A DNA stretch of 64,000 nucleotides from Thermoplasmata archaeon (lineage in GTDB: Archaea > Thermoplasmatota > Thermoplasmata > Thermoplasmatales > GCA-001856825): the NCBI GenBank assembly GCA_021797855.1, contig JAJZYX010000004.1, forward strand, positions 22,918 through 86,917, given 5' to 3'. The translations under genes were made by a program, and so were the position numbers. Of the stretch, positions 26,354 through 35,597 are shown piece by piece. The number at the start of each line of letters is the position of its first letter. Positions within the stretch are counted from its first letter, which is position 1. A model generated the notes under the pieces. The model was not told where the DNA came from and searched no databases. It saw only the letters and a list, made by a program, of their open reading frames with translations.

Positions 26354-26376
26354 CCTCTGGAATATTCCGGGAGAGG
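26354..26376. terminator. Hairpin after the PPC-domain gene
   Basis: CCTCTGGA pairs with TCC and, after a GGG bulge, AGAGG. This makes an eight-pair stem around an ATAT loop, starting 13 bases after the stop codon. It contains the perfect palindrome GGAATATTCC. The placement suggests a transcript-end or stabilising hairpin; an operator for the next gene is the alternative. Confidence 0.35.
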
Positions 26377-26523
26377 TTGAGGTGGCATACAGAAATCTAG
26401 GAAAAAGAGGGGACTGGAGCTATACCTCAATCAGATGGGGAGGAATCTGCAGAGAATCCAACCAACGGAAAGTTCATTGTCCTTAAAAGTGATATATATG
26501 TGAATTGAATCGTAGCATATCGG

Positions 26524-27030
26524 ATGAGAGTCACATTTCCCGTGCCGCTATGGTTGTCTATAATTGGATACGTCCTGTTCTTTGCAATGATTATAGGGTT
26601 CACTGTCTTTCTCCCCTGGATTGTCCCGGTCTCACTTATCATCGGGGCCTTCATCATAGGTCTCCTTGCATGGGGCGTCCACAAGAGGAGGGTTAACCTG
26701 CTTGTCGGGATTGTGATGAGCGCGGTTGCTGCAATATTCTTCATCCTGGCCTTCAGGGGGTTCGTCCTATTCGTCGAAACTCAACCGGAAGGGAAGGGGT
26801 TCCTCATAGCCGGAATCTTGGGTCTCGCTATAATATTCTTCGGTAGACGGAGGAAGGAAATCGAGGAATTTGAGAAATTCATAGGATTCCAGACTCCGCT
26901 TAGGGGACTAAGAAAGAACAGCCTCTATCTGGCAGGTCCCATCCTTGATCTCGGAAAAATACTGTCAAGAATTTACCACCCTAAACCAAAGAGCCGTTTA
27001 TCGACTAGGAAGAAGATCCTGAGGAAGTAG
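26524..27030 (+). CDS. Small integral membrane protein, unknown function
   Basis: No family is recognised. The 168-residue protein has four hydrophobic segments in the first 110 residues (WLSIIGYVLFFAMIIGFTVF, then VPVSLIIGAFIIGLLAW and two more). A basic, cytoplasmic tail rich in Lys and Arg follows (FFGRRRKEIEEFEKF, YHPKPKSRLSTRKK). A TATATAT element 29 bases before the ATG supports a leaderless start. Its convergent neighbour is a phosphatase 323 bases on. Confidence 0.65.
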   Translation: MRVTFPVPLWLSIIGYVLFFAMIIGFTVFLPWIVPVSLIIGAFIIGLLAWGVHKRRVNLLVGIVMSAVAAIFFILAFRGFVLFVETQPEGKGFLIAGILGLAIIFFGRRRKEIEEFEKFIGFQTPLRGLRKNSLYLAGPILDLGKILSRIYHPKPKSRLSTRKKILRK

Positions 27031-27353
27031 GGGAAGGAACGTTCCAGCCTTGACATTTTGGCCGGAGGTGGGACGATAGGTGAGAATGACCGGTCTGTGC
27101 ATTTTCCTTATCCAAACTTCCGAGGAAGGGGATTGCGATTTGGGTGAAAAGAGAAAGAAGATCCATAAAGGATTTAATAGTCGATTTACCGTGTTTCCAA
27201 CGAGGCTGTCATGAGCTGAGGTTCTTAACATTGAAGATTGTGACTGAAAGTTTTGTAGGTTTGGAAATCAATGGATTTACACCCCCCTGCAGCAATCAGC
27301 ATAACCTCTTTCCTCTTAAACGCAAAACTCTCTCTCGTTCCTTCGGACTTGTC
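27031..27353. other. 323-base gap without a supported gene
   Basis: Between the membrane protein and the convergent phosphatase I see only a perfect palindrome GGAACGTTCC (27036-27045) right after the stop, and a TATA-like TTTAATAG at 27172-27179 on the plus strand that could start a short RNA. A 74-codon frame from a GTG at 27144 has no recognisable domain or ribosome binding site and is not called. No tRNA-like T-loop was found. Confidence 0.5.
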
Positions 27354-27929
27354 TTAGCTGGAGAATAATTTCCTTATTCTGTCTGTCAGGAGGAGGGTAC
27401 CTATGGAGTACACTTTCTCGTGCTCCACATCTATCACCGTCATCGAGGCCAGCTTTATGTCAATGCCGTAACTCTCCCTCTCGTCCAGTCCCAAAAAGCT
27501 AGAGACAAGAACCCTTATCGGAAGGGCGTGGCTGACAAAAATGTAGGAACCATCATAATCCATCAGCGCGCTCCTCATCCTTTCCAGCTGCGAATTCCAG
27601 GTTTCCATTCCTAAATCCTCCCTGTTGAGTTTCGGAACATCATCAACCTTGTATCCATTGTAGGGGCCAAGACCCGACTCTCTGATTTTGTTGCTTTCCG
27701 TGACCTTCAGGCCAATGACCTCGCCAACTGTCTTTGCGGTCTGCCTGGTCCTGAGCAGGGGGCTACATACTATTCCATCGAACTTCAGGCCCCTGAGTTG
27801 CTCTGCTGAAAATAATATCTGCTCCACTCCCCTCTCCGTCAGGGGGTACAGGTTCATATCCTCCGATATAATGCTACTGACATTGGCAAAACTTTCTCCA
27901 TGCCTCATAAGAATCAATTTTCTAATCAA
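27354..27929 (-). CDS. Histidine phosphatase / phosphoglycerate mutase-like protein
   Basis: The 191-residue protein has LMRHGESFAN at the N-terminus (phospho-acceptor His), SPLLRTRQTAKTVGE and IFVSHALPIRVL (second catalytic His). These define the histidine phosphatase superfamily. It is shorter than cofactor-dependent phosphoglycerate mutase (about 230-250), so a broad-specificity phosphatase is as likely as a mutase. Translation appears to start at TTG 27929, behind a GATTAAAG promoter element. Confidence 0.8.
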   Translation of the reverse strand: MIRKLILMRHGESFANVSSIISEDMNLYPLTERGVEQILFSAEQLRGLKFDGIVCSPLLRTRQTAKTVGEVIGLKVTESNKIRESGLGPYNGYKVDDVPKLNREDLGMETWNSQLERMRSALMDYDGSYIFVSHALPIRVLVSSFLGLDERESYGIDIKLASMTVIDVEHEKVYSIGTLLLTDRIRKLFSS

Positions 27930-28064
27930 CTAAATCTACCAATCTTTAATCATACGGTTTACTAAAATTTTCCTAAATGATGGTCATGAAAATGGTCCCA
28001 TGGAAACATTCGGTGCTATTCTTCTCCCTACCGCAGCCGGGAACGCGGGCGAGGTTGCCAGCTT

Positions 28065-28955
28065 CTAGGGCCGCCTGAATGACCTGAAATGATCAAAACC
28101 CTCCGGGGGGTGGGTGTTGCCATCGATGTCAACCAGTCCCTTTCCTTCAACGACCCTCCCAACGACAGGGAAACCCCTCAGTCTTCGGGGCGAAGTAAAT
28201 ATGAGCTCGTAGTCACCCCCAAGGGAGAATAATGACCTTCTCTCTCTTTCGCCCTTCGAATTGATTGTGACGTCATTCTCTATAACTATCCTAACTCCGC
28301 TCAGCCGGGAGATGAGAGCGAGTGACTTGTATATTCCATCAGAATTGTCGATGCAGGAAGTAACCCCGGCCTTGCTCAGTCTTTCCCTCAGGTCCAGCCT
28401 GGGAGTTATGTCTAGTATATCTCCCTCTGATCCTTTCTCCCCGTTGTAATAACTCCTTATTGCACGCTCCTGCTTCCCGATTCTTGAGGAGATGTAAACG
28501 TAGTCCCCAGGTTTCGCGCCGCTTCTCCTAAATTCCCTTCCCTTGTGAACCTCCCCTATGACTAGTCCTGTCAGTGATATTCTCCTGGCTTCCTTCAGGT
28601 CCCCTCCGGAAAATTTAAGGCCGTACTTTTCAACCTCACCTTTCATTCCGCTAACAAGCTTTGAAACCCAAGTTTCTTCAAGGTCCCGGGGGAACGAGAA
28701 CGAGACCATCAGTTCCAGAGGGATACCGTTCTTGGCGGCAATATCGCTCAAATTGATGTCCACCAGAAACTTCCCTATTTGTTCAGGATTCCACGATCTC
28801 TCGAAGTGGAACCCCTCGTTTATGGTATCCATTGCGAGAAGGAGGTACTTTCCGCCATTATCGAGGAAGTGTACGTCCTCATCCTCATTCTTCCCGCCGA
28901 CCAGCCCCCAGATGTGGTCTATTAGCTTCCTCTCCCCCATTCTGCCGATCTTCAT
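28065..28955 (-). CDS. thiL: Thiamine-monophosphate kinase
   Basis: About 296 residues of the PurM/ThiL fold: LLLAMDTINEGFHF, the metal- and nucleotide-binding VDINLSDIAAKNGIP, LKFSGGDLKEA and TSCIDNSDGIYKSLA. It phosphorylates thiamine monophosphate to the pyrophosphate coenzyme. ATG 28955 is preferred; GTG 28958 is adjacent. The gene is divergent from a phosphoesterase with only 40 bases between starts. Confidence 0.9.
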   Translation of the reverse strand: MKIGRMGERKLIDHIWGLVGGKNEDEDVHFLDNGGKYLLLAMDTINEGFHFERSWNPEQIGKFLVDINLSDIAAKNGIPLELMVSFSFPRDLEETWVSKLVSGMKGEVEKYGLKFSGGDLKEARRISLTGLVIGEVHKGREFRRSGAKPGDYVYISSRIGKQERAIRSYYNGEKGSEGDILDITPRLDLRERLSKAGVTSCIDNSDGIYKSLALISRLSGVRIVIENDVTINSKGERERRSLFSLGGDYELIFTSPRRLRGFPVVGRVVEGKGLVDIDGNTHPPEGFDHFRSFRRP

Positions 28956-28995
28956 CACAAAGATAATTAGATTTACTTTAATAAGTTATCAAGAG
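28956..28995. promoter_or_regulatory. Compact divergent promoter, thiL / phosphoesterase
   Basis: Only 40 bases separate the two divergent start codons. The stretch is AT-rich (AGATAATTAG, TTTACTTTAATAAG). TATA-like elements for both directions must overlap or lie inside the opposite transcript, so the two promoters probably compete. Confidence 0.5.
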
Positions 28996-29706
28996 ATGGA
29001 CGAAATCGAGGTCGAGAATGGCATATTTTTCACCAGATACGGGGCTGCATACCTTGAGGACATCTCTGCTGTAGCGGTCTCAGACGTACATCTTGGCTAC
29101 GAGGATGTCCTCGCGATGAATGGCATTTTTATGCCGAGGGTGCAGTCTGAAATGATTTACGAAACAGTCTCCCTCATAATTGACAAGTACAAGCCCGAGA
29201 AGTTCATTATAAACGGGGACCTCAAGCACGAGTTCTCACGAAACACTCCGCAGGAATGGAGCGATGTGTACGAACTTCTGAGGATAATAGACCAGAAGTC
29301 AGAGCCGATTGTCGTCAAGGGTAATCATGACAACTACGTTGCCAATATCTCTTCAAAGCTCGGTATACGCACCTACGACATCTACAGGGATGGGAGATAC
29401 ACCTTTCATCACGGTCACAAGGCATTCAAGTGGGACGACATGGCAATAATTGGGAATGAACATCCTGCAGTTGGACTGAGGGACTCTGTTGATTCTGTGC
29501 TTAAGTTGCACTGTTTCCTGTACTTCAAGAAGGAACGGTTGATTGTCCTACCTGCTCTTTCGATATATGCCGGGGGATCTGACATCCTCAAAAACGATAT
29601 TTCATCCCCTGTACTTAGGAACGTGAACCTGAATGATGGAAGGGTCTACGGTCTCTGGGATGCGTACGGGACCATAGATCTGGGAAAGGTGGGGGACCTC
29701 CTGTGA
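28996..29706 (+). CDS. Metallophosphoesterase (archaeal COG1407 type)
   Basis: The 236-residue protein contains the calcineurin-like metal motifs VSDVHLGYED (DxH), INGDLKHEF (GD), VKGNHDNYV (GNHD) and FHHGHKAF (GH). It is the compact archaeal form whose substrate is unknown; DNA, nucleotides and phosphodiesters are all possible. The frame is open far upstream on the strand opposite thiL. The start at ATG 28996 is chosen because homology begins at MDEIEVENGIFFTRYG. The next gene, dph5, overlaps its stop by 4 bases. Confidence 0.85.
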   Translation: MDEIEVENGIFFTRYGAAYLEDISAVAVSDVHLGYEDVLAMNGIFMPRVQSEMIYETVSLIIDKYKPEKFIINGDLKHEFSRNTPQEWSDVYELLRIIDQKSEPIVVKGNHDNYVANISSKLGIRTYDIYRDGRYTFHHGHKAFKWDDMAIIGNEHPAVGLRDSVDSVLKLHCFLYFKKERLIVLPALSIYAGGSDILKNDISSPVLRNVNLNDGRVYGLWDAYGTIDLGKVGDLL

Positions 29707-30434
29707 TTGGATTCATATCAGCAGGCTTCAATCCGCCGCAAAGTCTCACTAAGGAGGAGATGAGTTTCCTGAGAGTCTCGGATACAATAATAGTGGATAC
29801 GTATACTTCCCCCAATTACCTCAGGTCGTTCGAAGGCAGGGAACTGACGTTTGCAAGTAGGGAGAGAATGGAGGATTTCGAATGGATTCTGAGGTTAAAG
29901 GGAAACGTGTCTATAGTCATCCCTGGGGATTCATTCTCCGCTACCACCCATTTCTCCATCTATCAGCAGGCCGTAAAAGAGGGGGTTGAAATAAAGGTAT
30001 TCCACAACGCATCCATTTTCCCTGTTGCCGCCACCAGGCTTGGGTTGCATCTCTACAAGGTCGGACCAGCGGTCTCCCTCCCAAGGTTCAAAGGGAGGTT
30101 CAGACCGGTCTCCCCGTACGACAAGATACTCGAAAACTTTAGGAGAGGGCTGCACACCATAGTTCTTCTTGACACAGAACCACCGATGAGGTTGAGTGAT
30201 GCGCTAGATGAACTTCAGTGGATGGAAGCGGAGAGAAATGAGGGGCTATTCAGGGATGAAACCTCGGTGGGGGTGTTAAGCGGCCTGGGAATGCCTAACG
30301 AGAAGATTGCATTCGGAAATATGTCAACACTTAAGAAGTGGAACGAGGGGGATGTCCCGTTCACGATCGTTGTTCCAGGAGAACTCCATTTCCAGGAGAA
30401 GGAGGCGCTAGAACTGTTCAGGGTCAGGTTGTGA
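29703..30434 (+). CDS. dph5: Diphthine synthase
   Basis: This 243-residue methyltransferase has DTYTSPNYLRSFEGRELTF, VIPGDSFSATTHFSIYQQA, VFHNASIFPVAATRLGLHLY and LLDTEPPMRLSDAL, the motifs of archaeal/eukaryotic Dph5. It methylates the modified histidine of elongation factor 2 on the way to diphthamide. It differs slightly from the common GDPLxATTH motif, with GDSFSATTH. The start is GTG 29703 in a 4-base overlap with the phosphoesterase gene. Confidence 0.9.
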   Translation: MIGFISAGFNPPQSLTKEEMSFLRVSDTIIVDTYTSPNYLRSFEGRELTFASRERMEDFEWILRLKGNVSIVIPGDSFSATTHFSIYQQAVKEGVEIKVFHNASIFPVAATRLGLHLYKVGPAVSLPRFKGRFRPVSPYDKILENFRRGLHTIVLLDTEPPMRLSDALDELQWMEAERNEGLFRDETSVGVLSGLGMPNEKIAFGNMSTLKKWNEGDVPFTIVVPGELHFQEKEALELFRVRL

Positions 30435-30501
30435 TTCCCTCGCTAAAAACATCTCATAAAGATTTATTACTGCGTTGGCATATACGGAGAAAGTAGGTGA
30501 A

Positions 30502-31215
30502 ATGATGCAATCAGCACAAATGGCATATGATAGAGCCATCACAGTGTTCTCACCCGACGGCAGATTGTTTCAGGTAGAGTATGCAAGGGAAGCCGTCAAG
30601 AGAGGTACAACTGCCATAGGTATAGTATTCGAGGATGGGGCAATCCTAATGGCAGACAAGAGGGTTAAAAGCGGTCTAATCGACGAAAGGAGCATAGAGA
30701 AGATATTCGCAATAGACGGTCATATTGGTGCTGCCTCGTCAGGTCTCATAGGGGATGCAAGAATACTGATAGACCACGCAAGGCTCCAGGCCCAGTCGGA
30801 AAAGGTGACTTATGGACAGGACATTATAGTAGAATCTTTGGTTAAGAAGGTGTGCGATCTCCTGCAGCAGTACACACAGTACGGAGGCGTGAGACCGTTC
30901 GGTGCTTCTCTCCTCATCACCGGAATTGACGAGACTGGAATAAGCCTCTTTGAAACGGACCCGTCAGGACTCTCGACCGGATACAAGGCGGACGCAATCG
31001 GCTACGGTAGGGATGCCGCAATGGATGTTTTTGAGAAGGAGTACAAGAGTGGACTTCAGCTCAAGGAAGCCGCCGAGCTTGGAATAAAGGCACTTAAAGC
31101 GGGTCTTGAGCAGGGACAGGGGCTTGGGACAATCAGCGTGGGACTCATAACCAAGGGGCAAAAGTTCAAGATTCTATCTTCGGAGGAGACGGGCAAGCTC
31201 ATAGGCAACAAGTGA
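30502..31215 (+). CDS. psmA: Proteasome subunit alpha
   Basis: MAYDRAITVFSPDGRLFQVE and YAREAVKRGTTAIGI are the alpha-subunit hallmarks, and QQYTQYGGVRPFGASLL follows. These form the outer ring of the 20S core and gate substrate entry. ATG 30502 is preferred: it follows GGTGA by 3 bases and matches the Thermoplasma-like start. A TATA-like TTTATTA near 30460 then leaves a leader of about 15 bases. It is the first gene of the archaeal exosome super-operon; the beta subunit is not in the window. Confidence 0.94.
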   Translation: MMQSAQMAYDRAITVFSPDGRLFQVEYAREAVKRGTTAIGIVFEDGAILMADKRVKSGLIDERSIEKIFAIDGHIGAASSGLIGDARILIDHARLQAQSEKVTYGQDIIVESLVKKVCDLLQQYTQYGGVRPFGASLLITGIDETGISLFETDPSGLSTGYKADAIGYGRDAAMDVFEKEYKSGLQLKEAAELGIKALKAGLEQGQGLGTISVGLITKGQKFKILSSEETGKLIGNK

Positions 31216-31223
31216 GAGAACCA

Positions 31224-31919
31224 ATGGTCAAAGTAGAAGACGCGCTTATAGCGAGATACGAATCCAAGGGACACCGGTTTGAAGTCCTGATCGATCAGAA
31301 GCTGGTAGACCTTGTGAAATCCGGAAAGAGCGTCAACGTATCTGACTACATGGCTGCAGACATGATATTTAAGGATAGCAGCAAGGGGGACAGAGCCTCG
31401 GAGGAAGTGATAAGAGAGGTATTTGGAACCGACGATCTGCCAACAGTTGTCATTGAGATTGTCAAGAAGGGACAGGTTCAACTGACCACAGAGCAGAGAA
31501 GGAAGATGCTGGAGGAAAAAAGAAGACAGATCATAGAAATCATCTCCAGAGAATCAATGAATCCGCAATCGGGGACCCCGCACCCCCCGCAGAGGATAGA
31601 GAAGGCCATGGAGGAGGCAAGGGTCCGGATAGACCCGTTCAAGAGCGCAGAGGAGCAGGTCAACGACGTACTGAAGGCAATCAGGGTAATCCTGCCAATA
31701 AAGTTTGAACACGTCAAGATGGAAATCGAGGTTCCGGGCGGAGAATACGGGAAGATTTACGCGGAAATGGTGCGGCTTGGCCAGATAGTGAAGGAAGATT
31801 GGAAGAACAATGGGAATTACAGCGCAATAGTTGAGATTCCCGCAGGTGTTCAGGATCAGCTATACGATTTCCTGAACAAGAGGACGAAAGGAAACGTCAG
31901 TATAAAATTGGTAAAATAG
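31224..31919 (+). CDS. Ribosome maturation protein SBDS homologue
   Basis: The 231-residue protein has the three SBDS regions. The N-terminal FYSH domain is VKVEDALIARYESKGHRFEV with VNVSDYMAADMIFKDSSKGD. A central helical part begins TTEQRRKMLEEKRRQII. The C-terminal domain is a ferredoxin-like fold. SBDS promotes release of the anti-association factor from the large ribosomal subunit. ATG 31224 gives the usual MVKVEDA start; a GTG at 31212 overlaps the psmA stop. Its place between psmA and rrp4 is the classic archaeal order. Confidence 0.93.
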   Translation: MVKVEDALIARYESKGHRFEVLIDQKLVDLVKSGKSVNVSDYMAADMIFKDSSKGDRASEEVIREVFGTDDLPTVVIEIVKKGQVQLTTEQRRKMLEEKRRQIIEIISRESMNPQSGTPHPPQRIEKAMEEARVRIDPFKSAEEQVNDVLKAIRVILPIKFEHVKMEIEVPGGEYGKIYAEMVRLGQIVKEDWKNNGNYSAIVEIPAGVQDQLYDFLNKRTKGNVSIKLVK

Positions 31920-31925
31920 AGGTGA

Positions 31926-32594
31926 ATGTATTTGGATATTGAGAGAAAGATCGTACTGCCAGGGGAAGAGATAAATCTGGAGGGGATGAAACAGGGAAAC
32001 GGAATATATCACGAGGGGGGGAAGTTCTACGCATACCAGATGGGCGTTGTTCAGGTCTATAACAACTACGCAAACATCATCCCCCTATCGGGCAAATATT
32101 ACCCTGTGAGGAACGACAGGATAATTGCGAAGGTGATAGACATAGCACCCTCGTTCTGGATAATGGACATAAGAGGGCCATATCCAGGCTTCCTGCATAT
32201 AAACGATACACCGTGGAGGAACGTGGACCAGGACCTTAGCAAGATACTTGGCATAGGGGATACCGTCTTCCTGAAAGTCAATGAGATCACGGAATCACGG
32301 CAGATATGGCTTTCATTGAAAGATGCAGGCCTGAGGAAGCTCGAGGGAGGGCACATAGTCATGGTCCAGCCTACAAAGGTTTCCAGAATAATCGGGAAAG
32401 GAGGGTCGATGGTCAACACCATAAAGGAGGTAACCGGGGTGAGGGTTCAGCTTGGACAGAATGGCGTCGTATGGCTTGACGGACCGGTCGAAAAGGTAAT
32501 GGCAGTAAGGAAGATTTTGAAATTTATAGAGAAGGAGGCCCATACTTCAGGGCTCACGGAAAGAGTGAAGAAGATGCTAGAGGAGGGTAGGTGA
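31926..32594 (+). CDS. rrp4: Exosome RNA-binding subunit Rrp4
   Basis: The 222-residue protein starts with the short beta domain ([12 protein letters not shown]). An S1 domain follows ([22 protein letters not shown]), then a KH domain ([20 protein letters not shown] with GxxG). Rrp4 caps the Rrp41-Rrp42 ring and feeds RNA to it. GAGGTGA directly abuts the ATG at 31926. The TTG two codons later has the better Shine-Dalgarno spacing, so the true start may be 31932. Confidence 0.93.
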   Translation: MYLDIERKIVLPGEEINLEGMKQGNGIYHEGGKFYAYQMGVVQVYNNYANIIPLSGKYYPVRNDRIIAKVIDIAPSFWIMDIRGPYPGFLHINDTPWRNVDQDLSKILGIGDTVFLKVNEITESRQIWLSLKDAGLRKLEGGHIVMVQPTKVSRIIGKGGSMVNTIKEVTGVRVQLGQNGVVWLDGPVEKVMAVRKILKFIEKEAHTSGLTERVKKMLEEGR

Positions 32595-32605
32595 TAAGGT
32601 TGGGA

Positions 32606-33352
32606 ATGCAGAGTGAAATCAAACTGATAAACGAGGAAGGTTTAAGGATAGACGGAAGGAAATACAATGAATTGAGGCCTATAAAAATAGAGGTTGGGGT
32701 GCTCAACAGGGCGGACGGCTCGGCCTACATAGAATGGGGCGGAAACAAGGTTCTGGTGGCGGTATATGGCCCCCGTGAGGCGTTTCCAAAGCACACCCAA
32801 AACCCCTCAAGGGCAATAATCAACGCAAGGTATAATATGGCGGCATTCTCTGTGGACGAAAGGAAACGACCCGGACCGGACAGGAGGGCAGTTGAGATAA
32901 GCAAGGTCATAGGGGAGGCCCTTGAATGTGCCGTGTTTACGGAACAGTTCCCGAGAACTAGCATAGATGTGTACATAGAGGTGCTGCAGGCAGATGCCGG
33001 CACCAGGATAGCAGGGTTGACTGCGGCTTCGGTTGCCTTGGTGGACGCAGGCATACCAATGAAGGATATGGTTGTGGGATGTGCAGCCGGAAAGATAGAC
33101 GGAAAGGTGGTTCTTGACCTTAACAAGGAAGAGGACAATTTTGGTCAGGCCGATATGCCTATGGCGATAATACCCAGGACACAGGAGATAGTCCTGCTCC
33201 AGATGGACGGGAACATGACAAGGGATGAACTTGCCGAGGCCGTGGAACTTTCCAAGAAGGCATCAATGTACATTTCCGCCCTTCAAAAGGAGGCGCTCCT
33301 AGCAAAGTATAAGGTTCAAGAATCAGAGAAGGAAGGTGAGCAAGGTGAGTAA
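32606..33352 (+). CDS. rrp41: Exosome catalytic subunit Rrp41
   Basis: The 248-residue RNase PH-fold protein has [48 protein letters not shown] and [19 protein letters not shown]; the last holds the phosphate/catalytic acidic site found in Rrp41 and not in Rrp42. It degrades RNA 3'-5' phosphorolytically. The ATG at 32606 is favoured over GTG 32591, since AAGGT lies upstream and homology starts at [12 protein letters not shown]. Confidence 0.94.
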   Translation: MQSEIKLINEEGLRIDGRKYNELRPIKIEVGVLNRADGSAYIEWGGNKVLVAVYGPREAFPKHTQNPSRAIINARYNMAAFSVDERKRPGPDRRAVEISKVIGEALECAVFTEQFPRTSIDVYIEVLQADAGTRIAGLTAASVALVDAGIPMKDMVVGCAAGKIDGKVVLDLNKEEDNFGQADMPMAIIPRTQEIVLLQMDGNMTRDELAEAVELSKKASMYISALQKEALLAKYKVQESEKEGEQGE

Positions 33353-34130
33353 GAGCGCAGATGAAATAGTTTATGGGCTTAAGAGGGAGTATCTGGAGAA
33401 GATATCAGCGGAGGGTAACAGGATAGACGGGAGAAAGCTGGATGAAACACGAAAGGCCATAGTCAACACCAACTTTGTTCCGAGAGCTGAGGGTTCCGCA
33501 GAGGTGCGGCTGGGGGACACAAGGGTGCTTGTGGGAATCAAGATAGAGCAGGGAGAGCCATTCCCAGATACACCGAACAGCGGAATACTCACCACCAATG
33601 CGGAACTTCTTCCGATGGCATCCCCCACATTCGAGTCAGGCCCGCCGAGCGAAGATGCAATAGAGCTTGCAAGGGTAGTGGACAGGGGGATAAGGGAATC
33701 AAAGATGATCGACCTGGACAAGCTTGTCATAAAGGAAGGGGAGAAGGTCTGGGTTGTTTTCATAGACATGCACATCCTCGACTACGACGGCAACCTCATA
33801 GATGCATGCTCCCTCGGGGCAGTTGCAGCCCTCCTTGAGGCGAAGGTCCCTGCATCGAAGATTGGCGGGGAAGATTTTCCTCTGCCCATAAATCACGTCC
33901 CGGTGACGGTTACTTTCGCAAAGATAGGATCAGTGATGGTCGCGGACCCGAATCTGGATGAGGAAGAGGTGGCCTCAGCCAGATTGTCTGTTGCCACAAA
34001 CGAGGAAGGGGCTGTCGTGGCAATGCAGAAGGGTCTTGGCGGTAGCATCACTCAGGAAGAACTGTTTGCGGCTGTAGATACGTCAATCAGGGTGGGAAAG
34101 GATATTAGGAAGAGAGTACTTGGGAGATAG
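33345..34130 (+). CDS. rrp42: Exosome structural subunit Rrp42
   Basis: About 261 residues of the RNase PH fold: [41 protein letters not shown]-like [17 protein letters not shown] and the [21 protein letters not shown] block. Rrp42 alternates with Rrp41 in the hexameric ring and lacks its own active site. GTG 33345 is preceded by GGTGA at good distance; GTG 33336 in the same frame is possible. Both starts overlap or nearly overlap the rrp41 stop. Confidence 0.93.
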   Translation: MSKSADEIVYGLKREYLEKISAEGNRIDGRKLDETRKAIVNTNFVPRAEGSAEVRLGDTRVLVGIKIEQGEPFPDTPNSGILTTNAELLPMASPTFESGPPSEDAIELARVVDRGIRESKMIDLDKLVIKEGEKVWVVFIDMHILDYDGNLIDACSLGAVAALLEAKVPASKIGGEDFPLPINHVPVTVTFAKIGSVMVADPNLDEEEVASARLSVATNEEGAVVAMQKGLGGSITQEELFAAVDTSIRVGKDIRKRVLGR

Positions 34131-34133
34131 GCC

Positions 34134-34391
34134 ATGACAAAGAAGACGAAGAAGGTAGGTAGCTCAGGCAGATTCGGCGCCAGGTACGGGTCGACCGTCA
34201 AGAAAAGGTGGCTGGAGATGGAAAATCTGAGAAAGGCCACATACGTGTGCCCCAGATGCCACCACGTGTCTGTAAAGAGGAAACATCCCGGTATCTGGGA
34301 GTGCAGGAAATGCGGATTTGAGTACGTAGGAGATGCCTATTCGCCGGAACTGAACACGGAATTTAAGAAGGTTGATCTGGAAAATGTTTAA
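34134..34391 (+). CDS. rpl37ae: Ribosomal protein L37Ae
   Basis: The 85-residue basic protein contains a zinc ribbon YVCPRCHHVSVKRKHPGIWE with the second pair CRKCGFEYVGDAY. It matches eukaryotic and archaeal eL43 (L37Ae) in length and spacing. The start of rpoP overlaps its last codons by 8 bases. Confidence 0.93.
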   Translation: MTKKTKKVGSSGRFGARYGSTVKKRWLEMENLRKATYVCPRCHHVSVKRKHPGIWECRKCGFEYVGDAYSPELNTEFKKVDLENV

Positions 34392-34515
34392 GTGCATAAG
34401 GTGCGGCAGGGAATTGAAGGACGAGGGGGATACAACCCAGTTTGAGTGCGAGTGCGGATCCAAGGTATTCGTCAGGATCCCCGGGAACGTCGTAAAGACA
34501 GTAGAAGTAAAATAG
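34384..34515 (+). CDS. rpoP: DNA-directed RNA polymerase subunit P (Rpc10-like)
   Basis: A 43-residue protein read from ATG 34384: MFKCIRCGRELKDEGDT at the start, then CECGSKVFV, and a basic tail ending in VKTVEVK. C4, C7, C22 and C24 form the zinc site (CxxC...CxC) of the archaeal RNA polymerase P/Rpb12 subunit. It overlaps the L37Ae gene by 8 bases, and its stop abuts the pus10 start. L37Ae-rpoP adjacency is conserved in archaea. Confidence 0.9.
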   Translation: MFKCIRCGRELKDEGDTTQFECECGSKVFVRIPGNVVKTVEVK

Positions 34516-35586
34516 ATGTTCCTCTGCACAAGCTGCAGGGAGAGGCTCTCATTTGAGGGCGATCCTCCATCAGACAAGGGCAGTACATGCGAAATTTGCG
34601 GTGGCCTGCTCGACCATATAGACGATTACTTCAGGATGTTCCTTGAGGAGGCAAAAATCTACGATTCAGGAACGTTCCTTATTGGGCTAAGGGCATCACC
34701 AGAGAAACTCAAGGCAGAGAAAGACCTGATGGCAAAATTAGGCGTCGTAACAGGGTCTTACAAGGAGGAGTTTCAGGTCAGACTTGGGTCCAGGATTGAG
34801 GAGGAGACTGGCTACAGGGCCGAGTTCTCAAGGCCTGACCTGACATTCACCGTCAACCAGGAAGATTTAGGTTACAGAGTATCCGTGAGGTCAATCTACG
34901 TTAAGGGGCGTTACCTCAAGAAGAGGAGAGGCATTCCGCAGTCCCCGTGGATAAAGCCTGGGGCAGGAAAGGATCAGGAGAAATCCGTTTCAGAGTACAT
35001 TGGTAAGGTTGTCTGCGACTCTTTTGAAGGATCTGACTACAATTTCTATGCTTCAGGAAGGGAGGATGTGGATGCCCTCATGCTGGGAACAGGGAGACCC
35101 TTCTACGTGGAAGTCAGGAATCCAAGGAGAAGAAGGTCAGAAATGGGAAATATCGCCGCCAATGTTCTCAGTTTCTCCAGGGGAGGGGTCGAGGTGGTAG
35201 GGCTATCCCTGGCTGACCCGATGGAAGTTGAGGAAATGAAAAATTCGAGGCCTGACAAGACATACGAAGTCGGGATAACTGTGGATGGTGAAATGCCTCC
35301 TGATATATTTGAGAACCTAAGGAAGTTCCAGAACTATAAGATTAGTCAGAAGACCCCTAGCAGAGTCCTGGGCATCCGAAGGGATAAGGTGAGGGAAAAG
35401 AGCATCAGAAGTACTGAGGTCATCAGGATTTCCGGCAACAATATAATCCTGCGCATAAGGGCGGAGGCCGGGACGTACATAAAGGAATTTATTACAGGAG
35501 ACAAAGGACGCACTGTCCCCAGTTTGAAGAGTGAACTTGACATAAACGTTAAAATAGATTATCTTGATGTGCTCGAAGTCAAGTAG
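34516..35586 (+). CDS. pus10: tRNA pseudouridine synthase Pus10
   Basis: The 356-residue protein begins with a zinc-binding region (FLCTSCRERL ... CEICGGLLD). A central RNA-binding domain follows, then the catalytic motif GREDVDALMLGTGRPFYVEV, whose Asp is the pseudouridine synthase nucleophile, and the C-terminal AEAGTYIKEFITGDKGRT. Pus10 makes pseudouridine 54 and 55 of archaeal tRNA. It starts directly after the rpoP stop. Confidence 0.93.
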   Translation: MFLCTSCRERLSFEGDPPSDKGSTCEICGGLLDHIDDYFRMFLEEAKIYDSGTFLIGLRASPEKLKAEKDLMAKLGVVTGSYKEEFQVRLGSRIEEETGYRAEFSRPDLTFTVNQEDLGYRVSVRSIYVKGRYLKKRRGIPQSPWIKPGAGKDQEKSVSEYIGKVVCDSFEGSDYNFYASGREDVDALMLGTGRPFYVEVRNPRRRRSEMGNIAANVLSFSRGGVEVVGLSLADPMEVEEMKNSRPDKTYEVGITVDGEMPPDIFENLRKFQNYKISQKTPSRVLGIRRDKVREKSIRSTEVIRISGNNIILRIRAEAGTYIKEFITGDKGRTVPSLKSELDINVKIDYLDVLEVK

Positions 35587-35597
35587 GGGATGTAATA

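Noticed and set aside
27195..27260. Possible C/D-box small RNA
   Set aside because: CTGA-type D boxes are present but no RTGATGA C box could be found at suitable spacing.
27976..28064. 29-codon plus-strand frame between the phosphatase and thiL genes
   Set aside because: No ribosome binding site, no conserved feature, and it lies in the tail of a minus-strand gene.
28558..28995. Upstream extension of the phosphoesterase frame
   Set aside because: This part runs antisense to thiL and shows no phosphoesterase homology; the metal motifs begin after the ATG at 28996.
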